Positions 26,376-36,626 are shown, counted from the stretch's first letter. The stretch is 64,000 bases of DNA from Alloyangia mangrovi (GCF_002300555.2 NZ_NTHN02000012.1:1-64000); one strand, 5' to 3'. The notes: a model not told the origin generated them from the sequence alone. Numbers and translations: made by a program.

Positions 26376-29300
26376 TCAGGCGGCCGCCGTGCCGTCCTTC
26401 ACCCGGCGCACCAGGCGCATGACCAGCACGTAGAAGCCCGGCACGAGGAAGATCCCGATCACGGTCGAGGCGATCATCCCGCCGATCACTCCGGTGCCGA
26501 TGGCGTTCTGCGACGCCGCCCCTGCCCCGCTGGCGGTGGCCAGCGGCACCACCCCGAGGATGAAGGTCAGCGCTGTCATCAGGATCGGCCGCAGGCGCAG
26601 CTGCGCCGCCTCCTTGGCCGCCTGCGCGATGGTCCGCCCCTGCCGCCGCAGGTCCTCGGCGAACTCGACGATCAGGATCGCGTTGCGCGCCGCGAGGCCG
26701 ATGGTCGTCAGGATGCCGACCTTGAAGTAGACATCGTTCGACTGGCCGAACCAATAGGCCGCAAGCAGCGCCCCAAACAGGCCCACCGGCACCGAGAGCA
26801 TCACCGAGAAGGGGATCGCCCAGCTCTCGTAGAGCGCCGCCAGCGCGAGGAAGACCACGAGGCCCGAGATCGCGTAGAGCAGCGGCGCCTGCGCGCCCGA
26901 TTGCTGCTCCTGGTACGACAGCCCGGTCCAGGCGAGGCCGTAGCCGCCATCCATGCCGTCCACCAGCTCCTGCATGACGTCCATCGCCACGCCCGAGCTG
27001 ACATCGGCGCTCGGCGAGCCCGACACCTCGATCGCCTGCGTCGCCGAGTAGCGCTGCAGCTTGGGCGCGACCGGCTCCCATTCGGTCGTCATGAAAGTCG
27101 AGAATGGCACCATCTCGCCGTCCGAGTTCTTGGCGTACCAGTCCATGATGTTCTCGGGTTGCATGCGGTGCTCGGCATCCGCCTGCACGATGACCGGTCG
27201 CAGCTCGGAGCCAAGGATGAAGTCGTTCACCTCGCTGCCCGAGAAGATCACCGAGAGCATCGAGTTGATCTCCGACAGGGTCAGCCCGAAACTCTCGGCC
27301 TTCTCCCGGTCGATGGAGATGCGCAGCGCGCTTTCATCCTCGGTGCCCGAGACGCTGACGTTGGCGATCTCGGGACGGGCGCCGGCCAGCGCCTCGAGGT
27401 CGTCGGCTGCGTCCTGCAGCGCCTCGATGCCGTTGCCCGCCTGGTCGACGAGGTAGAAGGAGAAGCCGCCGGTGTTGCCGAGACCGCGGATCGCCGGGGG
27501 CTGCATCACCATGATCTGCCCGGCGCGGCTGGAGGCAAAGGCCGCCGTGGCCCGCGCCGCGACGGCGCTCGCGGAAAGCTCGGGATTGTCCTGCCGCAGC
27601 TCAAAGTCGCGCAGCTTGACGAAGACCATTGCCTGGTTCTGCCCCGAGCCGCTGAAGCCGAAGCCGAGCGAGGCGAAGGTGCTCTCCACCGCGTCGCCCT
27701 CCTGGTTCAGCAGGTAATCCTCGACCTGCTCGAGCGTCGCCAAGGTCTGCTGGGTGGTCGCGCCCTCGGTGAGGTTGATCATGGTCATCAGCACGCCCTG
27801 GTCCTCGGTCGGGATGAACGAGGAGGTCAGCCGCTCGTTGACCATCCACGCTCCGCCGAGCGCCCCCGCCAGCACAAGAAGCACCAGCGCGGGCATCTTC
27901 AGCGACCAGTCGATTGCGCGACCGTAGCCTTCGGTCACCTGGGCGAGGCCGTTGTTGAACCAGCGCGCCGGGGGGGAAATTCGCCGGGCCATGCGCGGGC
28001 TTCAACAGCCGTGCCGACATCGGCGGCGACAGGATGATCGCCATGATCAGCGAGATCGCCATGGCCGCGACCATGGTGATCGAGAACTGCCGGTAGATCA
28101 CCCCGGTTGAGCCGCCGAAGAAGGCCATCGGCAGGAAGACCGCCGCCAGCACCACGTTGATGCCGACAAGCGCCGAGGTGATCTGGCTCATCGAGCGTTT
28201 CGTCGCCTCGAAGGCCGACAGCTTGTCCTCCTCCATCAGGCGCTCGACGTTCTCGACCACGACGATGGCGTCATCGACCAGCAGGCCGATCGCCAGCACC
28301 ATGGCGAACATGGTGAGCGTATTGATCGAATAGCCCGCCACCATCAGCACGCCGAAGGTTCCGAGCAGCACCACCGGCACGGCGATCAGCGGCACCAGCG
28401 TGGCGCGCCAGCTCTGCAGGAAGATCAGCAGCACCGCGAGCACCAGCACCACCGCCTCGAAGAGCGTGTGGTAGACCTGCTCGATCGACAGCTCGACGAA
28501 GGGCGAGGTGTCATAGGCGGTGCGGAACTCGACCCCATCGGGCAGCGCCGCGCTCAGCTTGTCGAGCTGCGCGCGCACGGCGGCGGCGGTGTCGACGGCA
28601 TTGGCCCCGGTCTCGAGGTTGACCCCAAAGCCCGAGGAGTTGAGCCCGTTGAACCGCGAGTCGCCGCCGTAGTCTTCCTGCCCGATCTCGACCTTGGCCA
28701 CGTCGCCGAGCCGCACCACGCCGCCCTCTTCGGACGAGCGCAGCAGGATCGAGTCGAACTCGTCCACGGTGGTCAACTGGCTCTGCGCGGTGATCGTCGC
28801 GGTGAACTGCTGGCCCTTGGTGGTGGGCTGCTCACCAAGCGAGCCGACCGAGACGGTGGAGTTCTGCGCCGAGACCGCGCTCACCACATCCGAGGCGGTG
28901 AGCTGGTAGCGCGCCAGCGACAGCGGATCGAGCCAGATCCGCATGGCATAGCCAGAGCCGAAGCTCTGCACGCCTCCCACGCCCTCGGTGCGCTCGATCG
29001 GACCCTCGACGGTGGTGGACATGATGTCGCCCAGCTCGACCGTGCTGTAGGTGCCGGTGGTGTCGACCAGCGCGCCCACCATCAGGATCGACGAGGACGA
29101 CCGCGAGACGCGCACCCCTTGGCTCTGTACCGCGGTGGGCAGGCGGCTCTCGATCTGGCTGACCTTGGATTGCACCTCGTTCTGGGCGTCCACCGGATCG
29201 ACGCTCTCGTCGAAGGTGATCTCGATCGAAGACCGCCCCTTGGACGAGCTGGAGGTCATGTAGAGCATGCCCTCGAGGCCGGTCATCGAGTCCTCGATCT

Positions 29301-29490
29301 CGCGGGTCACCGAGTTCTGCACCGCCTCGGCGGTGGCACCGGTATAGGTGGCAGAGACCCGTACCGTGGTGGGGGCGATGTCGGGATACTGGCTGACTGG
29401 CAGGGTGACCACGGCCATCGCCCCGGCCAGCATGGTGAGGATCGCCAGCACCCAGGCAAAGACCGGGCGCGCAATGAAGAAATTTCCCAT
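26376..29490 (-). pseudogene. RND multidrug efflux permease, HAE1/AcrB family (frameshifted as sequenced)
   Basis: The repaired protein has about 1,037 residues, the normal AcrB/MexB length. The N-terminal part starts MGNFFIARPVFAWVLAILTM, includes the membrane block IGLLVDDAIVVVENVERLM with the conserved Asp pair, and reaches SPPMSARLLKPAHG. The C-terminal part carries QNAIGTGVIGGMIASTVIGI near its end. They are joined if one base is removed from the C7/G7 run at 27970-27976, giving ANFPPARWFNNGL. It follows the adaptor gene by 4 bases. A TolC-type outer-membrane partner is not present in the window. It probably exports hydrophobic toxins by proton antiport. Confidence 0.85.
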
Positions 29491-29494
29491 GCCG

Positions 29495-30722
29495 TCAGCC
29501 CTCGTTCCCCGACTCCGCGCCGGCCGCCGGCGCGCCGCCGAAGCTGTCGGGCGTGCCATCGGCGCGGGTGACAACGCCGGTCTCGGAGATGCTCACCGCG
29601 ATCGGGCTGACCGTGGCGCCGTTCTGCAGGTTGCGCAGCCCGTCGACGATGAGCTGCTCGCCGAGCTCCACGCCCTTGGTGACGATCCAGGCGTTGTTGT
29701 AGCTGCCCTGCGCGGAAAGAGTCCGCTTTTCGGCCTTGCCGTCGGCATAGACGAAGGCGGTCAACGTGCCATCTGAGGCACGCGAGGTGGCCCCCTGCGG
29801 CACGAGGATCGAGGAGGTGGTGCCGAAGGTCAGCTTCGCCCGCAGGAATTGTCCCGGCAGGATGCCGCGCCGCGGGTTGTCGAAGCGCAGCCGGATGACC
29901 GAGGTGCCGGTGGTGGTCGAGACGCTCACCGGGGGCGACACGAAGGTGCCCTGCCCCTCGAACAGCGAGCCGTTCTCCAGCTCCAGCTCTGCCTCGATCC
30001 GTTCGCCGCGATTCAGCGAACCCTGGTCAAGCCGCTCGCGGGTCTGCTGCACGCGGGTGATGGATTCCTGCACGTCGACGTAGATCGGGTCGATCCGCGT
30101 CACCGTGGTCAGCTCGTCCTCCTGGTTGGCGGTGACCAAATCCCCGACCGAGACCTCGGGCAACACGGCGATCCCGTCGATGGGGCTGGTGATTTCGGTG
30201 CGCTCGAGGTCGAACTTGGCGAGCTCCAGCGCCGCCTGTGCCGCGCTCAGCGTCGCCTTGGCCTGCATCACATCGACCTCGGCAGTGTCTACGTCGGCGG
30301 CGGTCACCCCGGTGCCGACCAGTTTCTGATAGCGCGACAGCGTCGTCTCGGCGCTGCGTAGCGCCGCCTCGGCGCCGGCCACTTCCGCCGCAGCGGCATC
30401 TACGTCAGCCTGGTAGGTATCGCCTTCGATGCGGAACAGCAGGTCGCCCTTCTTCACGTTCTTGCCCGGCTCATAGAGGATCTCGGAAATAATGCCCGAA
30501 ACGCGCGGCCGGATCGCCACCTCTTCGAAAGCGGTGGAGCGGCCCGGCAGGGTCACCGAATAGGGGACGTCGCTGGCCTCGAGCGTGATCACCCCGACCT
30601 CGCGCGCCGCGCTCGCGGCCGGAGGGGCATCCTGGGCATGCAGCAGCGCGGCCTGTGGGAGGGTCAGCGCAAGGGCTGTGACAAGGACGCGGATGGTCCG
30701 GGGGGGGGCGGCTAGAGGCCAT
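29495..30722 (-). CDS. RND efflux membrane fusion protein (start region frameshifted as sequenced)
   Basis: This is a periplasmic adaptor of the AcrA/MexA family, about 408 residues. The beta-barrel and lipoyl parts are visible (AIRPRVSGIISEILYEPGKN, LFRIEGDTYQADVDAA, LERTEITSPIDGIAVLPEVS). The ATG at 30722 has AAGGAG upstream and, with one base removed from the G9 run at 30700-30708, reads MASSRPPRTIRVLVTALALT and a clean signal peptide ending LLHAQ. Without the correction the open frame begins with an arginine-rich stretch that is not signal-like. The next gene is the RND permease. Confidence 0.86.
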
Positions 30723-30867
30723 CTTCTTCTCCTTCGGGCGGACGTGTGGGCGATCACCGCCCACGCGAAATCTTGATACGCGCCGATGGTGACTTTCCGT
30801 CGCGACGATTCTCGGACTTTATCTGACCTTTTCGTGATCGCAGAACCGCGGCGCTCCGAGCAAAGAA

Positions 30868-30895
30868 AAAGGGGCGCGCCGCAGCTCGCCCCTTT
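30868..30895 (-). terminator. Terminator of the opgGIHC operon
   Basis: AAAGGGGCG (30868-30876) pairs perfectly with CGCCCCTTT (30887-30895) around a 10-base loop. In the leftward direction the stem runs into TTTTTCTTTG. It lies 23 bases after the opgC stop, in the 195-base gap before the adaptor gene. Confidence 0.82.
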
Positions 30896-30917
30896 CTCAA
30901 GTAATCCGTGCCAGACC

Positions 30918-32150
30918 TCAGCTCACCCGGCGTTGCCCGGCCTTGGCGACCACGCCGCCCGGCGCCTGCGCCTCGCGCCGCACCGGTTTGCGCGACTGTG
31001 CCATCCAGGCGACCACCAGCATGATCACGATGCCCAGCGGCGGCAGCCCCCAGCCCATCCAGACCGCCAGCGGATTGCCGGCCATGATCACCTGGAACGC
31101 CAGCGCCACGATGGTGCCGGTGCAGAAGACCAGCAGACCCTGCTGGCCCAGCAACCGCAGCGGCGCGGCCACCTTGCCGGCGCAGAAGCGCGTCACCGCG
31201 GGCAGGCACGAGAGCACATAGGCCAGCGCCAGGATGTTGAGCAGCCGCGGCAGCGCCACGAAGGTCTTGTCGTGGGTGGTCAGGTGGAACGGGATCCCCG
31301 CTTGGTAGAGTCGCGCCATCTGGTGATTGATCACCGCCCCGAACTCGGGGATGAACTTCCAGGCCACCACCAGGACGCAGAAGCCGAGGCACGCCCAGAA
31401 CAGGGGACGCGAGACCGGCACGAAGCGCTCGCCGCGGCGCATGGCAAGGCCGGTCAGCATGCCGATGGCAAAGAGCAGCTCCCAGCTGATCGGGTTGAAG
31501 AACCAGCCACCCGGGTTGGGGAAGTTCGGCAGGTTCAACCGCCAGAGACCTGCTGCCATCCAGATCGCCAGCGCGGTCCAGAGCAGAGCCTTCGGCTTCC
31601 AGAGCCCCAGAAGCAGCATGGCCGGTGCGCAGAAGAGCAGTACCGAATAGGCTGGCAGGATGTTCACATAGCCAAGCTGGTGGGTCAGCGCGGCGATGCC
31701 GAAGAGTGCCTCTTCCGGGTTGGAGAAGACCTGCCGGAGGTTGATCGTCTCGAGCAGCTCGGGAAGGTTGAAAATCCCCGCGCCCGCCGAGAAGATGGCG
31801 ATCGCCCAGACCGTCATGAAGATATGCGCGAGATAGAGCGTCCAGCTGCGCTTCCACATGGGCAGCACGCCGTTCATCAGCCCATGCTCGGCCCGCGCCT
31901 CGGGCGACAGCCGGCCGGAATAGGCAAGCGCCGCGGCAAGGCCGGACATGATGAAGAAGGCCTCGGCCGCATCGGAATGGGCAAAGTTGCGGATCGTCAG
32001 GTACTCGTAGGGGTTCCCCGGCACGTGATCGATGAAGATCATGATCAGCGCCAGCCCGCGGAAGGCGTCGATACGCGCGTCGCGCGGACGGCGCACGGAG
32101 GGTGCCTTCGTGCCCGGGAAGGTCACGAGTTGATGCTCAGGCTGCGGCAT
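30918..32150 (-). CDS. opgC: OpgC, succinyltransferase of osmoregulated periplasmic glucans
   Basis: OpgC adds succinyl groups to periplasmic glucans. The 410-residue integral membrane protein starts MPQPEHQ and has about ten hydrophobic segments. The first conserved block is RDARIDAFRGLALIMIFIDH, typical of the OpgC/acyltransferase-3 related family. I prefer the ATG at 32150, which has AAGGGG upstream, over 32168. It overlaps the 3' end of opgH by 14 bases. In Rhodobacter sphaeroides the genes opgG-I-H-C form one operon; the order here is the same. Confidence 0.92.
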   Translation of the reverse strand: MPQPEHQLVTFPGTKAPSVRRPRDARIDAFRGLALIMIFIDHVPGNPYEYLTIRNFAHSDAAEAFFIMSGLAAALAYSGRLSPEARAEHGLMNGVLPMWKRSWTLYLAHIFMTVWAIAIFSAGAGIFNLPELLETINLRQVFSNPEEALFGIAALTHQLGYVNILPAYSVLLFCAPAMLLLGLWKPKALLWTALAIWMAAGLWRLNLPNFPNPGGWFFNPISWELLFAIGMLTGLAMRRGERFVPVSRPLFWACLGFCVLVVAWKFIPEFGAVINHQMARLYQAGIPFHLTTHDKTFVALPRLLNILALAYVLSCLPAVTRFCAGKVAAPLRLLGQQGLLVFCTGTIVALAFQVIMAGNPLAVWMGWGLPPLGIVIMLVVAWMAQSRKPVRREAQAPGGVVAKAGQRRVS

Positions 32151-33927
32151 GTTGTGCGCCCCTTCCAAGTCCAGGCTGCGGCAGGGGTGCCTGCGGTGCC
32201 CCGCTCCAGCGGGCGTGAATCTCGCGATAGCTGCGCACCACCGGCGCGGGCGTCAGTTCGTCGGGGGTGATGAAGAGCTTGTGGGTCAGCGGGCGCGAGC
32301 TCCAGGAGATCAGCACCGGCGCGAAAAGCATCGGCAGGCAGACCGGCAGCAGCCAGGGCACCAGGTCGGGCGAGAGCCAGGCGGTGACCGCCAGCGCAAC
32401 GGCACCTGTCGCGGTGATCCAGAGGCCTGCGCGGATGCCCTGCACCAGCGTCAACTGGCCCTCGCCGCGCTGGCTGGACGGCCAGCCGCCGTCACGGCCG
32501 GAGAGCACCTGCAGCACGGCCTTGGTCTGATACATAAGCATCAGCGGCGCGATGAGCGAAGTCAGCACGACTTCGGTGACCACCGACCAGAAGGCCCGCA
32601 TTGCCCCGCCAAACCCGCCAACGCGCCGGGTCAGCACGCTTTCGGTGAGGATGGCGAACTTGGGCATGATGAGCAGACCGAAGATGCCGATCATCAGCGC
32701 GATCATTTCCTTGGTCCTATCGCTCGGGAAGACCGGGAACAGCAGGTGCGGCTCGGGGAAATAGTCCGGCGGCGGCGCGGTCACGGCGGCAATCACCGAG
32801 GCCACGAGGAAGCCGAACCAGAGCAGCGACACGAGATAGGAGAAGATGCCCAGCACGAAGACGAACCGGCTCCAGGGCGCGAGGCCCGGCGCCAGCAACA
32901 GCCGGATGTGCTGCAGGTTGCCCTGGCACCAGCGGCGGTCGCGCTTGGCAAAGGAGAGCAGGTTCTCGGGGCCTTCCTCGAAGGAACCGTCGATGCTTGC
33001 ATCGACCTCGACCTTCCAGCCGGCACGGGCCAGCAGCGCGGCCTCGACGTAGTCATGGCTGAGGATGTGCCCGCCAAAGGGCGGCTTGCCCTGCAGCTCG
33101 GGCAGGCCGCAGCTCTCGGCAAAGGCCTGAACGCGAACTATGGCGTTGTGTCCCCAGAACGGGCCGGTCGCGCCCTGCATGCGGGCCAGCCCGCGGGTGA
33201 AGACAGGGCCGTGGAAGGCGGCGGCGAACTGCATCGCGCGGCCGAAAAAGCTGCGCCCGCCGACGATGCGCGGCAGGGTCTGCAGCAGGCCGATCTGCGT
33301 GTCTGCCTGCATCCGCGCGATCATCTGACGGATGGCGGAGCCCTCCATCAGGCTGTCCGCGTCGAGGATCACCGCAAGCTCGTAGGCGGCGCCGGAGCGG
33401 CGGAAGAAATCCTCGATGTTGCCCGCCTTGCGGCCGCGATTGTCCTCGCGGCGGCGGTAGAAGATGCGCCCATGCCCGCCCGTCTCTTCAAGCAGGCGCA
33501 CGAAGGTGCGGCGCTCTTCCTCGGCCGCGGCCTCGTCGCGGGTGTCCGACAGGATCGCAACATCCGCCGTCACCCCGGCCGCGATGATCGAGCGGTCCAT
33601 CGCGGCAATGCGCGCGAAGGTCGCCACCGGATCCTCGTTGCAGATCGGCACGAGCACCACGGTACGCGGCTGCGGCAGCTGCATGTCGCGCGCGGCGCTC
33701 CGGCGCAGCGGCGCCAGTCCGGTGAGCGCGAGCGCCGCGCCCCAGGCGAGCCAGGCGGTGGTCACCAGGATCAACCCGGCGCGCACGAAGTCGAAGGGCT
33801 CGACCCCGTCCTGCAGGGCAACCTCGAGCAGAAGCCCTGTCGCCGCCCCCGCCGCGACAAGTGCGAAGGCGGCAGAGAAAAGACGGGTGGCAACCGTCAT
33901 ACGGCTGGGGCGAGGCAGAACAGGCAT
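32137..33927 (-). CDS. opgH: OpgH, glucan biosynthesis glucosyltransferase H
   Basis: OpgH polymerises the linear beta-1,2 glucan backbone across the inner membrane from UDP-glucose. The 596-residue protein lacks the long N-terminal tail of the E. coli enzyme (about 850 residues). Two N-terminal membrane segments precede the GT2 domain with ILSDTRDE (about 126-132), the LDADSLM motif (188-194), LSHDYVEAALLARAGW and RDRRWCQGNLQH. Several membrane segments follow. It starts 10 bases after the opgI stop and overlaps opgC. Confidence 0.95.
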   Translation of the reverse strand: MPVLPRPSRMTVATRLFSAAFALVAAGAATGLLLEVALQDGVEPFDFVRAGLILVTTAWLAWGAALALTGLAPLRRSAARDMQLPQPRTVVLVPICNEDPVATFARIAAMDRSIIAAGVTADVAILSDTRDEAAAEEERRTFVRLLEETGGHGRIFYRRREDNRGRKAGNIEDFFRRSGAAYELAVILDADSLMEGSAIRQMIARMQADTQIGLLQTLPRIVGGRSFFGRAMQFAAAFHGPVFTRGLARMQGATGPFWGHNAIVRVQAFAESCGLPELQGKPPFGGHILSHDYVEAALLARAGWKVEVDASIDGSFEEGPENLLSFAKRDRRWCQGNLQHIRLLLAPGLAPWSRFVFVLGIFSYLVSLLWFGFLVASVIAAVTAPPPDYFPEPHLLFPVFPSDRTKEMIALMIGIFGLLIMPKFAILTESVLTRRVGGFGGAMRAFWSVVTEVVLTSLIAPLMLMYQTKAVLQVLSGRDGGWPSSQRGEGQLTLVQGIRAGLWITATGAVALAVTAWLSPDLVPWLLPVCLPMLFAPVLISWSSRPLTHKLFITPDELTPAPVVRSYREIHARWSGAPQAPLPQPGLGRGAQHAAA

Positions 33928-33937
33928 GTGCAGGTCC

Positions 33938-34120
33938 TCAGGCTCGCTGGCCCGGCATCAAGATGCGCGCAATCATCTCGCCCAGCGACACACGCTCGGC
34001 GCGCGGGGCCTCGACGTCCTGCCGCGGCATATCCATCGGCGCCTCGGGCGGAGCCCAATGCGGCATCTCGATGGCGCGCGCCTCGGCAATCTCCATTTCC
34101 TTCATCGGTTCAGCATTCAT
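33938..34120 (-). CDS. opgI: OpgI, small protein between opgG and opgH
   Basis: This 60-residue ORF starts MNAEPMKEMEIAEARAIEMP and ends LGEMIARILMPGQRA. Its ATG overlaps the opgG stop (ATGA) and it stops 10 bases before opgH. In Rhodobacter sphaeroides a small gene opgI occupies exactly this place in opgGIHC; its role is not known. A longer open frame extends upstream inside opgG, but coupling favours the overlapping ATG. It is soluble and rich in Met, Glu and Pro. One idea is that it replaces the missing cytoplasmic N-terminus of OpgH; this is inference. Confidence 0.78.
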   Translation of the reverse strand: MNAEPMKEMEIAEARAIEMPHWAPPEAPMDMPRQDVEAPRAERVSLGEMIARILMPGQRA

Positions 34121-35775
34121 TCCTTCACCCATTGATAAGTCCAGGTTTCGGTAAGCATACGACCATACCCTTTGAGCCCCGCCTTGAGTTCGGCGACCGC
34201 GCCGTTCGGCGCGTCTACTTCCAGAACAAGGCGCCATGTCTCGGTCCCCGAGATTCGGCTCACTACCGCTTCGGCAATCTCTGCGTTGGCGGCACTTACT
34301 TGTGGTTCAACTTCGGCGCCAGCGGGAAGTTCCCCCAAAGTGCCGCCTTCGAAATCGATGACGAATTTCCGCCGATCGGTGTCCTGCTCGACCCCCGATA
34401 CGCCGCCCCTGCCAACCCGCGTGCGCACCACGCGGGCCCGGTCGACGGCCCCATCGCCCGGCGGGGTCATGCCCCAATGCAGGCGATAAGAGAATTCCAA
34501 CGCATCCCCGGCCTTGGTCTCGGCCTTGGGAATCCAGAAAGCGACGATATTGTCGTTGGCCTCAAGATCCGAGGGGATCTCGACCAGCCGCACCGAGCCT
34601 TCGCCCCAGTCGCCGATCGGCTCCACCAGCAGCGTCGGGCGCTTCTCGTAATGGGCCTGGGCGTCGAGGTAATGCTCGAACTCCCGGGTCCGCTGGACGA
34701 GCCCGAAGCGCACCGGACTGAGCGCGCCGAAGTAGGAGCTGGCCAGCCGCGGCGGATTGTTGAGCGGGCGAAAGAAGGTCTCGCCGCCCTGGGTGGTGAG
34801 CATCAGCGCCTCGCTGTCGTGCACCGCCGGGCGGAAGTCGTCGAAGTCCCCCATGTCCGGTCCGCCGAAGAGGAACATCGAGGTCAGCGGCGCGATGCCG
34901 AGCTGCTGGATGTCGTTGCGCAGGAAGAGCCGCGCGGTCACCTCGATCTGGGTGTCCTCGCCGGGGCGGATCACGAAGCGGTAGGCGCCGGTGATCGAGG
35001 CGCTGCCGAGCGCCGCGTAGACGGTCATGTGCTCGGCGCCCGGGCCGGGGCGTTCGAGCCAGAACTCGTTGAATCGCGGGAATTCCTCGGCGCCCGAAAG
35101 GCCGGTGTTCACCGCCAGCCCGCGGGCGCTCAGCCCGTAGGTGTTGCCGCGGCCGAGGGCGCGGAAGTAGCTCGCGCCCAGGAAGGCCACCAGTTCGTCG
35201 AAGGTATCGGCGCGGTTCAGCGGGTTGTGCAGCCGGAAGCCGGCAACGCCGGGCATCTCGGTGTTCTCGGGGATCGGGGTCTCGACCGAGGAATAGTCGA
35301 AATCCGCGGTCGAGAAATGCATCAGCCGCGACTCGCCGTTGACCACCTCGTGCAGGCGCACGGGTTGCTTGAACAGCCAGCCGAGATGGAAGGCATGCAG
35401 CCGGAAGGTGTCATCCGGCAGGTCCGCCCAACGGGCCTTGTCGGGGTCGAACCGGATGCGCTGGTAGCCATCGTAGTCGAGCTCGGCGAGGAAGCCCTCG
35501 ACCTGCTCGGGTTCCTGCGGCGGCGCTTTCGCGGCCTCGGCCATCTGCGCCGAGAGGATGTCGAAGGAGAAGGGGGTGGTCTCGCTCTGGGTCTGCTCTT
35601 CGGGAGCCGTCTCCACGGCCTCTTCGGTCGCCTCCTGCGCGGCAAGGGACGTCGCGCTCAGGAGCGCGGGAACGGCGGCGGAGCCGGCAAGCTGGGCCAG
35701 GAACTGGCGTCGATTTTGACGCGCCACGAACGCGCGTCCGGACACAACAGGACTAGGGATCGGAAACTTCCGCAA
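34117..35775 (-). CDS. opgG: OpgG, periplasmic glucans biosynthesis protein
   Basis: OpgG is the periplasmic enzyme that introduces branching/processes the glucan made by OpgH. The 552-residue protein carries a Tat-like signal (RQNRRQFLAQLAGSAAVPAL) followed by an acidic, Glu-Thr-rich linker. The conserved MdoG domain includes YDGYQRIRFDPDKARWA, FRLHAFHLGWLFKQPV and the C-terminal FVIDFEGGTL. It is first in the operon and overlaps opgI. The twin-arginine signal is the main oddity, since E. coli OpgG uses Sec. Confidence 0.94.
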   Translation of the reverse strand: MRKFPIPSPVVSGRAFVARQNRRQFLAQLAGSAAVPALLSATSLAAQEATEEAVETAPEEQTQSETTPFSFDILSAQMAEAAKAPPQEPEQVEGFLAELDYDGYQRIRFDPDKARWADLPDDTFRLHAFHLGWLFKQPVRLHEVVNGESRLMHFSTADFDYSSVETPIPENTEMPGVAGFRLHNPLNRADTFDELVAFLGASYFRALGRGNTYGLSARGLAVNTGLSGAEEFPRFNEFWLERPGPGAEHMTVYAALGSASITGAYRFVIRPGEDTQIEVTARLFLRNDIQQLGIAPLTSMFLFGGPDMGDFDDFRPAVHDSEALMLTTQGGETFFRPLNNPPRLASSYFGALSPVRFGLVQRTREFEHYLDAQAHYEKRPTLLVEPIGDWGEGSVRLVEIPSDLEANDNIVAFWIPKAETKAGDALEFSYRLHWGMTPPGDGAVDRARVVRTRVGRGGVSGVEQDTDRRKFVIDFEGGTLGELPAGAEVEPQVSAANAEIAEAVVSRISGTETWRLVLEVDAPNGAVAELKAGLKGYGRMLTETWTYQWVKE

Positions 35776-35860
35776 ATGTCTGCTCCAAGGGGTGGTACTG
35801 GGCGGGAATCTGATAGCGAGTACGGGAAAGACAACACCCCGTAATCAATGGGGTTCCCTT

Positions 35861-35876
35861 CAAAAGCGGGCTTTTG
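35861..35876. promoter_or_regulatory. Perfect 16-base palindrome upstream of opgG
   Basis: CAAAAGC-GG-GCTTTTG lies 86 bases before the opgG start, in the 180-base gap behind the racemase-fold gene. A two-base centre makes a DNA-binding site more likely than an RNA hairpin. No regulator is suggested. Confidence 0.35.
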
Positions 35877-35955
35877 CTGCGCGGCGGCAAGACTCTGCCG
35901 AATCTCCGCTCATGCTGCGCTTTCGAAGGCAATCCACTGGCGGATTGCCGCAGAT

Positions 35956-36626
35956 TCAGTCGGTTGGCAAGCGGAGTTTCGCTCGCAATTCAACCGCCGC
36001 ACGTAAAATAGGCGAAACAAGAAGACACGGCGCGTGATCGGCGAGTCGATCTGCCGCCTCGCCCAGCGGACCACCCCCGATGATCACCGCCTCGGCGCCG
36101 TCGCGATGCGCGAGCGTTGCCGCGTAAAGCAATGCATCATCTAGATTTTTCTGATTTTTCGACAGCTCGTGCGGGTCGCCCTCTGCAAGGTAGGTTCCGA
36201 GGTAACGCCCCCCCGGGAGCGGCACTGTTCATCAATCGATCGATGCTTGTTTCCAAAGCAGGTGTATGGGTGACCACCGCGAAGGCGCGCCCTCCTTCCG
36301 CCGCCGCACGGGCCGCGGCACCACCGATGCCGATTACGGGAACCCGCAACTTCGCGGCCAGCGCCGCCTGCCCCGGATCGCCGAAGGCCGAGACGATGAC
36401 CCCGGCGATCCCCGGTGCAATCTCCGCCGATGCGACATGGTCCGCGGCCTCGGCCAGCGCCTCGGGATCGGCGATCAGCGGGGGGGCCTGCGGGCGCGGT
36501 CCAGCCATGCACCGCCGGCAGCACCCGCGCCGCGATGGCGCACATGGCGCGGGTCGTGGCCGCGTTGCTGTTGGGGTTGATCAGCAGGACGGCAGGCGCG
36601 CCGGTTTCAGCCAACTTCGCCCCCAC
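35956..36626 (-). pseudogene. Asp/Glu/hydantoin racemase-fold protein (two frameshifts as sequenced)
   Basis: Three frame segments join if one base is dropped from each of two seven-base runs (36480-36486 and 36208-36214). The result is about 222 residues: LLINPNSNAATTRAM, WTAPAGPPLIADPEALAEAA, GVIVSAFGDPGQAALAAKL, AAPGGRYLGTYLAEGD, AEAVIIGGGPLGEAADRL. This is the Asp/Glu/hydantoin racemase fold. Both positions where the family keeps catalytic cysteines hold other residues (Ser/Ala in IVSAFGD; Gly in IIGGGPLG), so racemase activity is doubtful. The start (GTG 36626) is uncertain. It follows the peptide ABC operon by 29 bases and is probably part of it. Confidence 0.72.

Noticed and set aside
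32149-35844. A 1,231-codon plus-strand open frame opposite the opg operon
   Set aside because: It is antisense to four clearly recognisable genes, has His/Gln/Arg-rich low-quality composition and no domain. Long antisense frames are expected in GC-rich DNA.
35836-35854. ACCCC...GGGGT stem upstream of opgG as a terminator
   Set aside because: Short arms and no T-run in either direction; it may be incidental.
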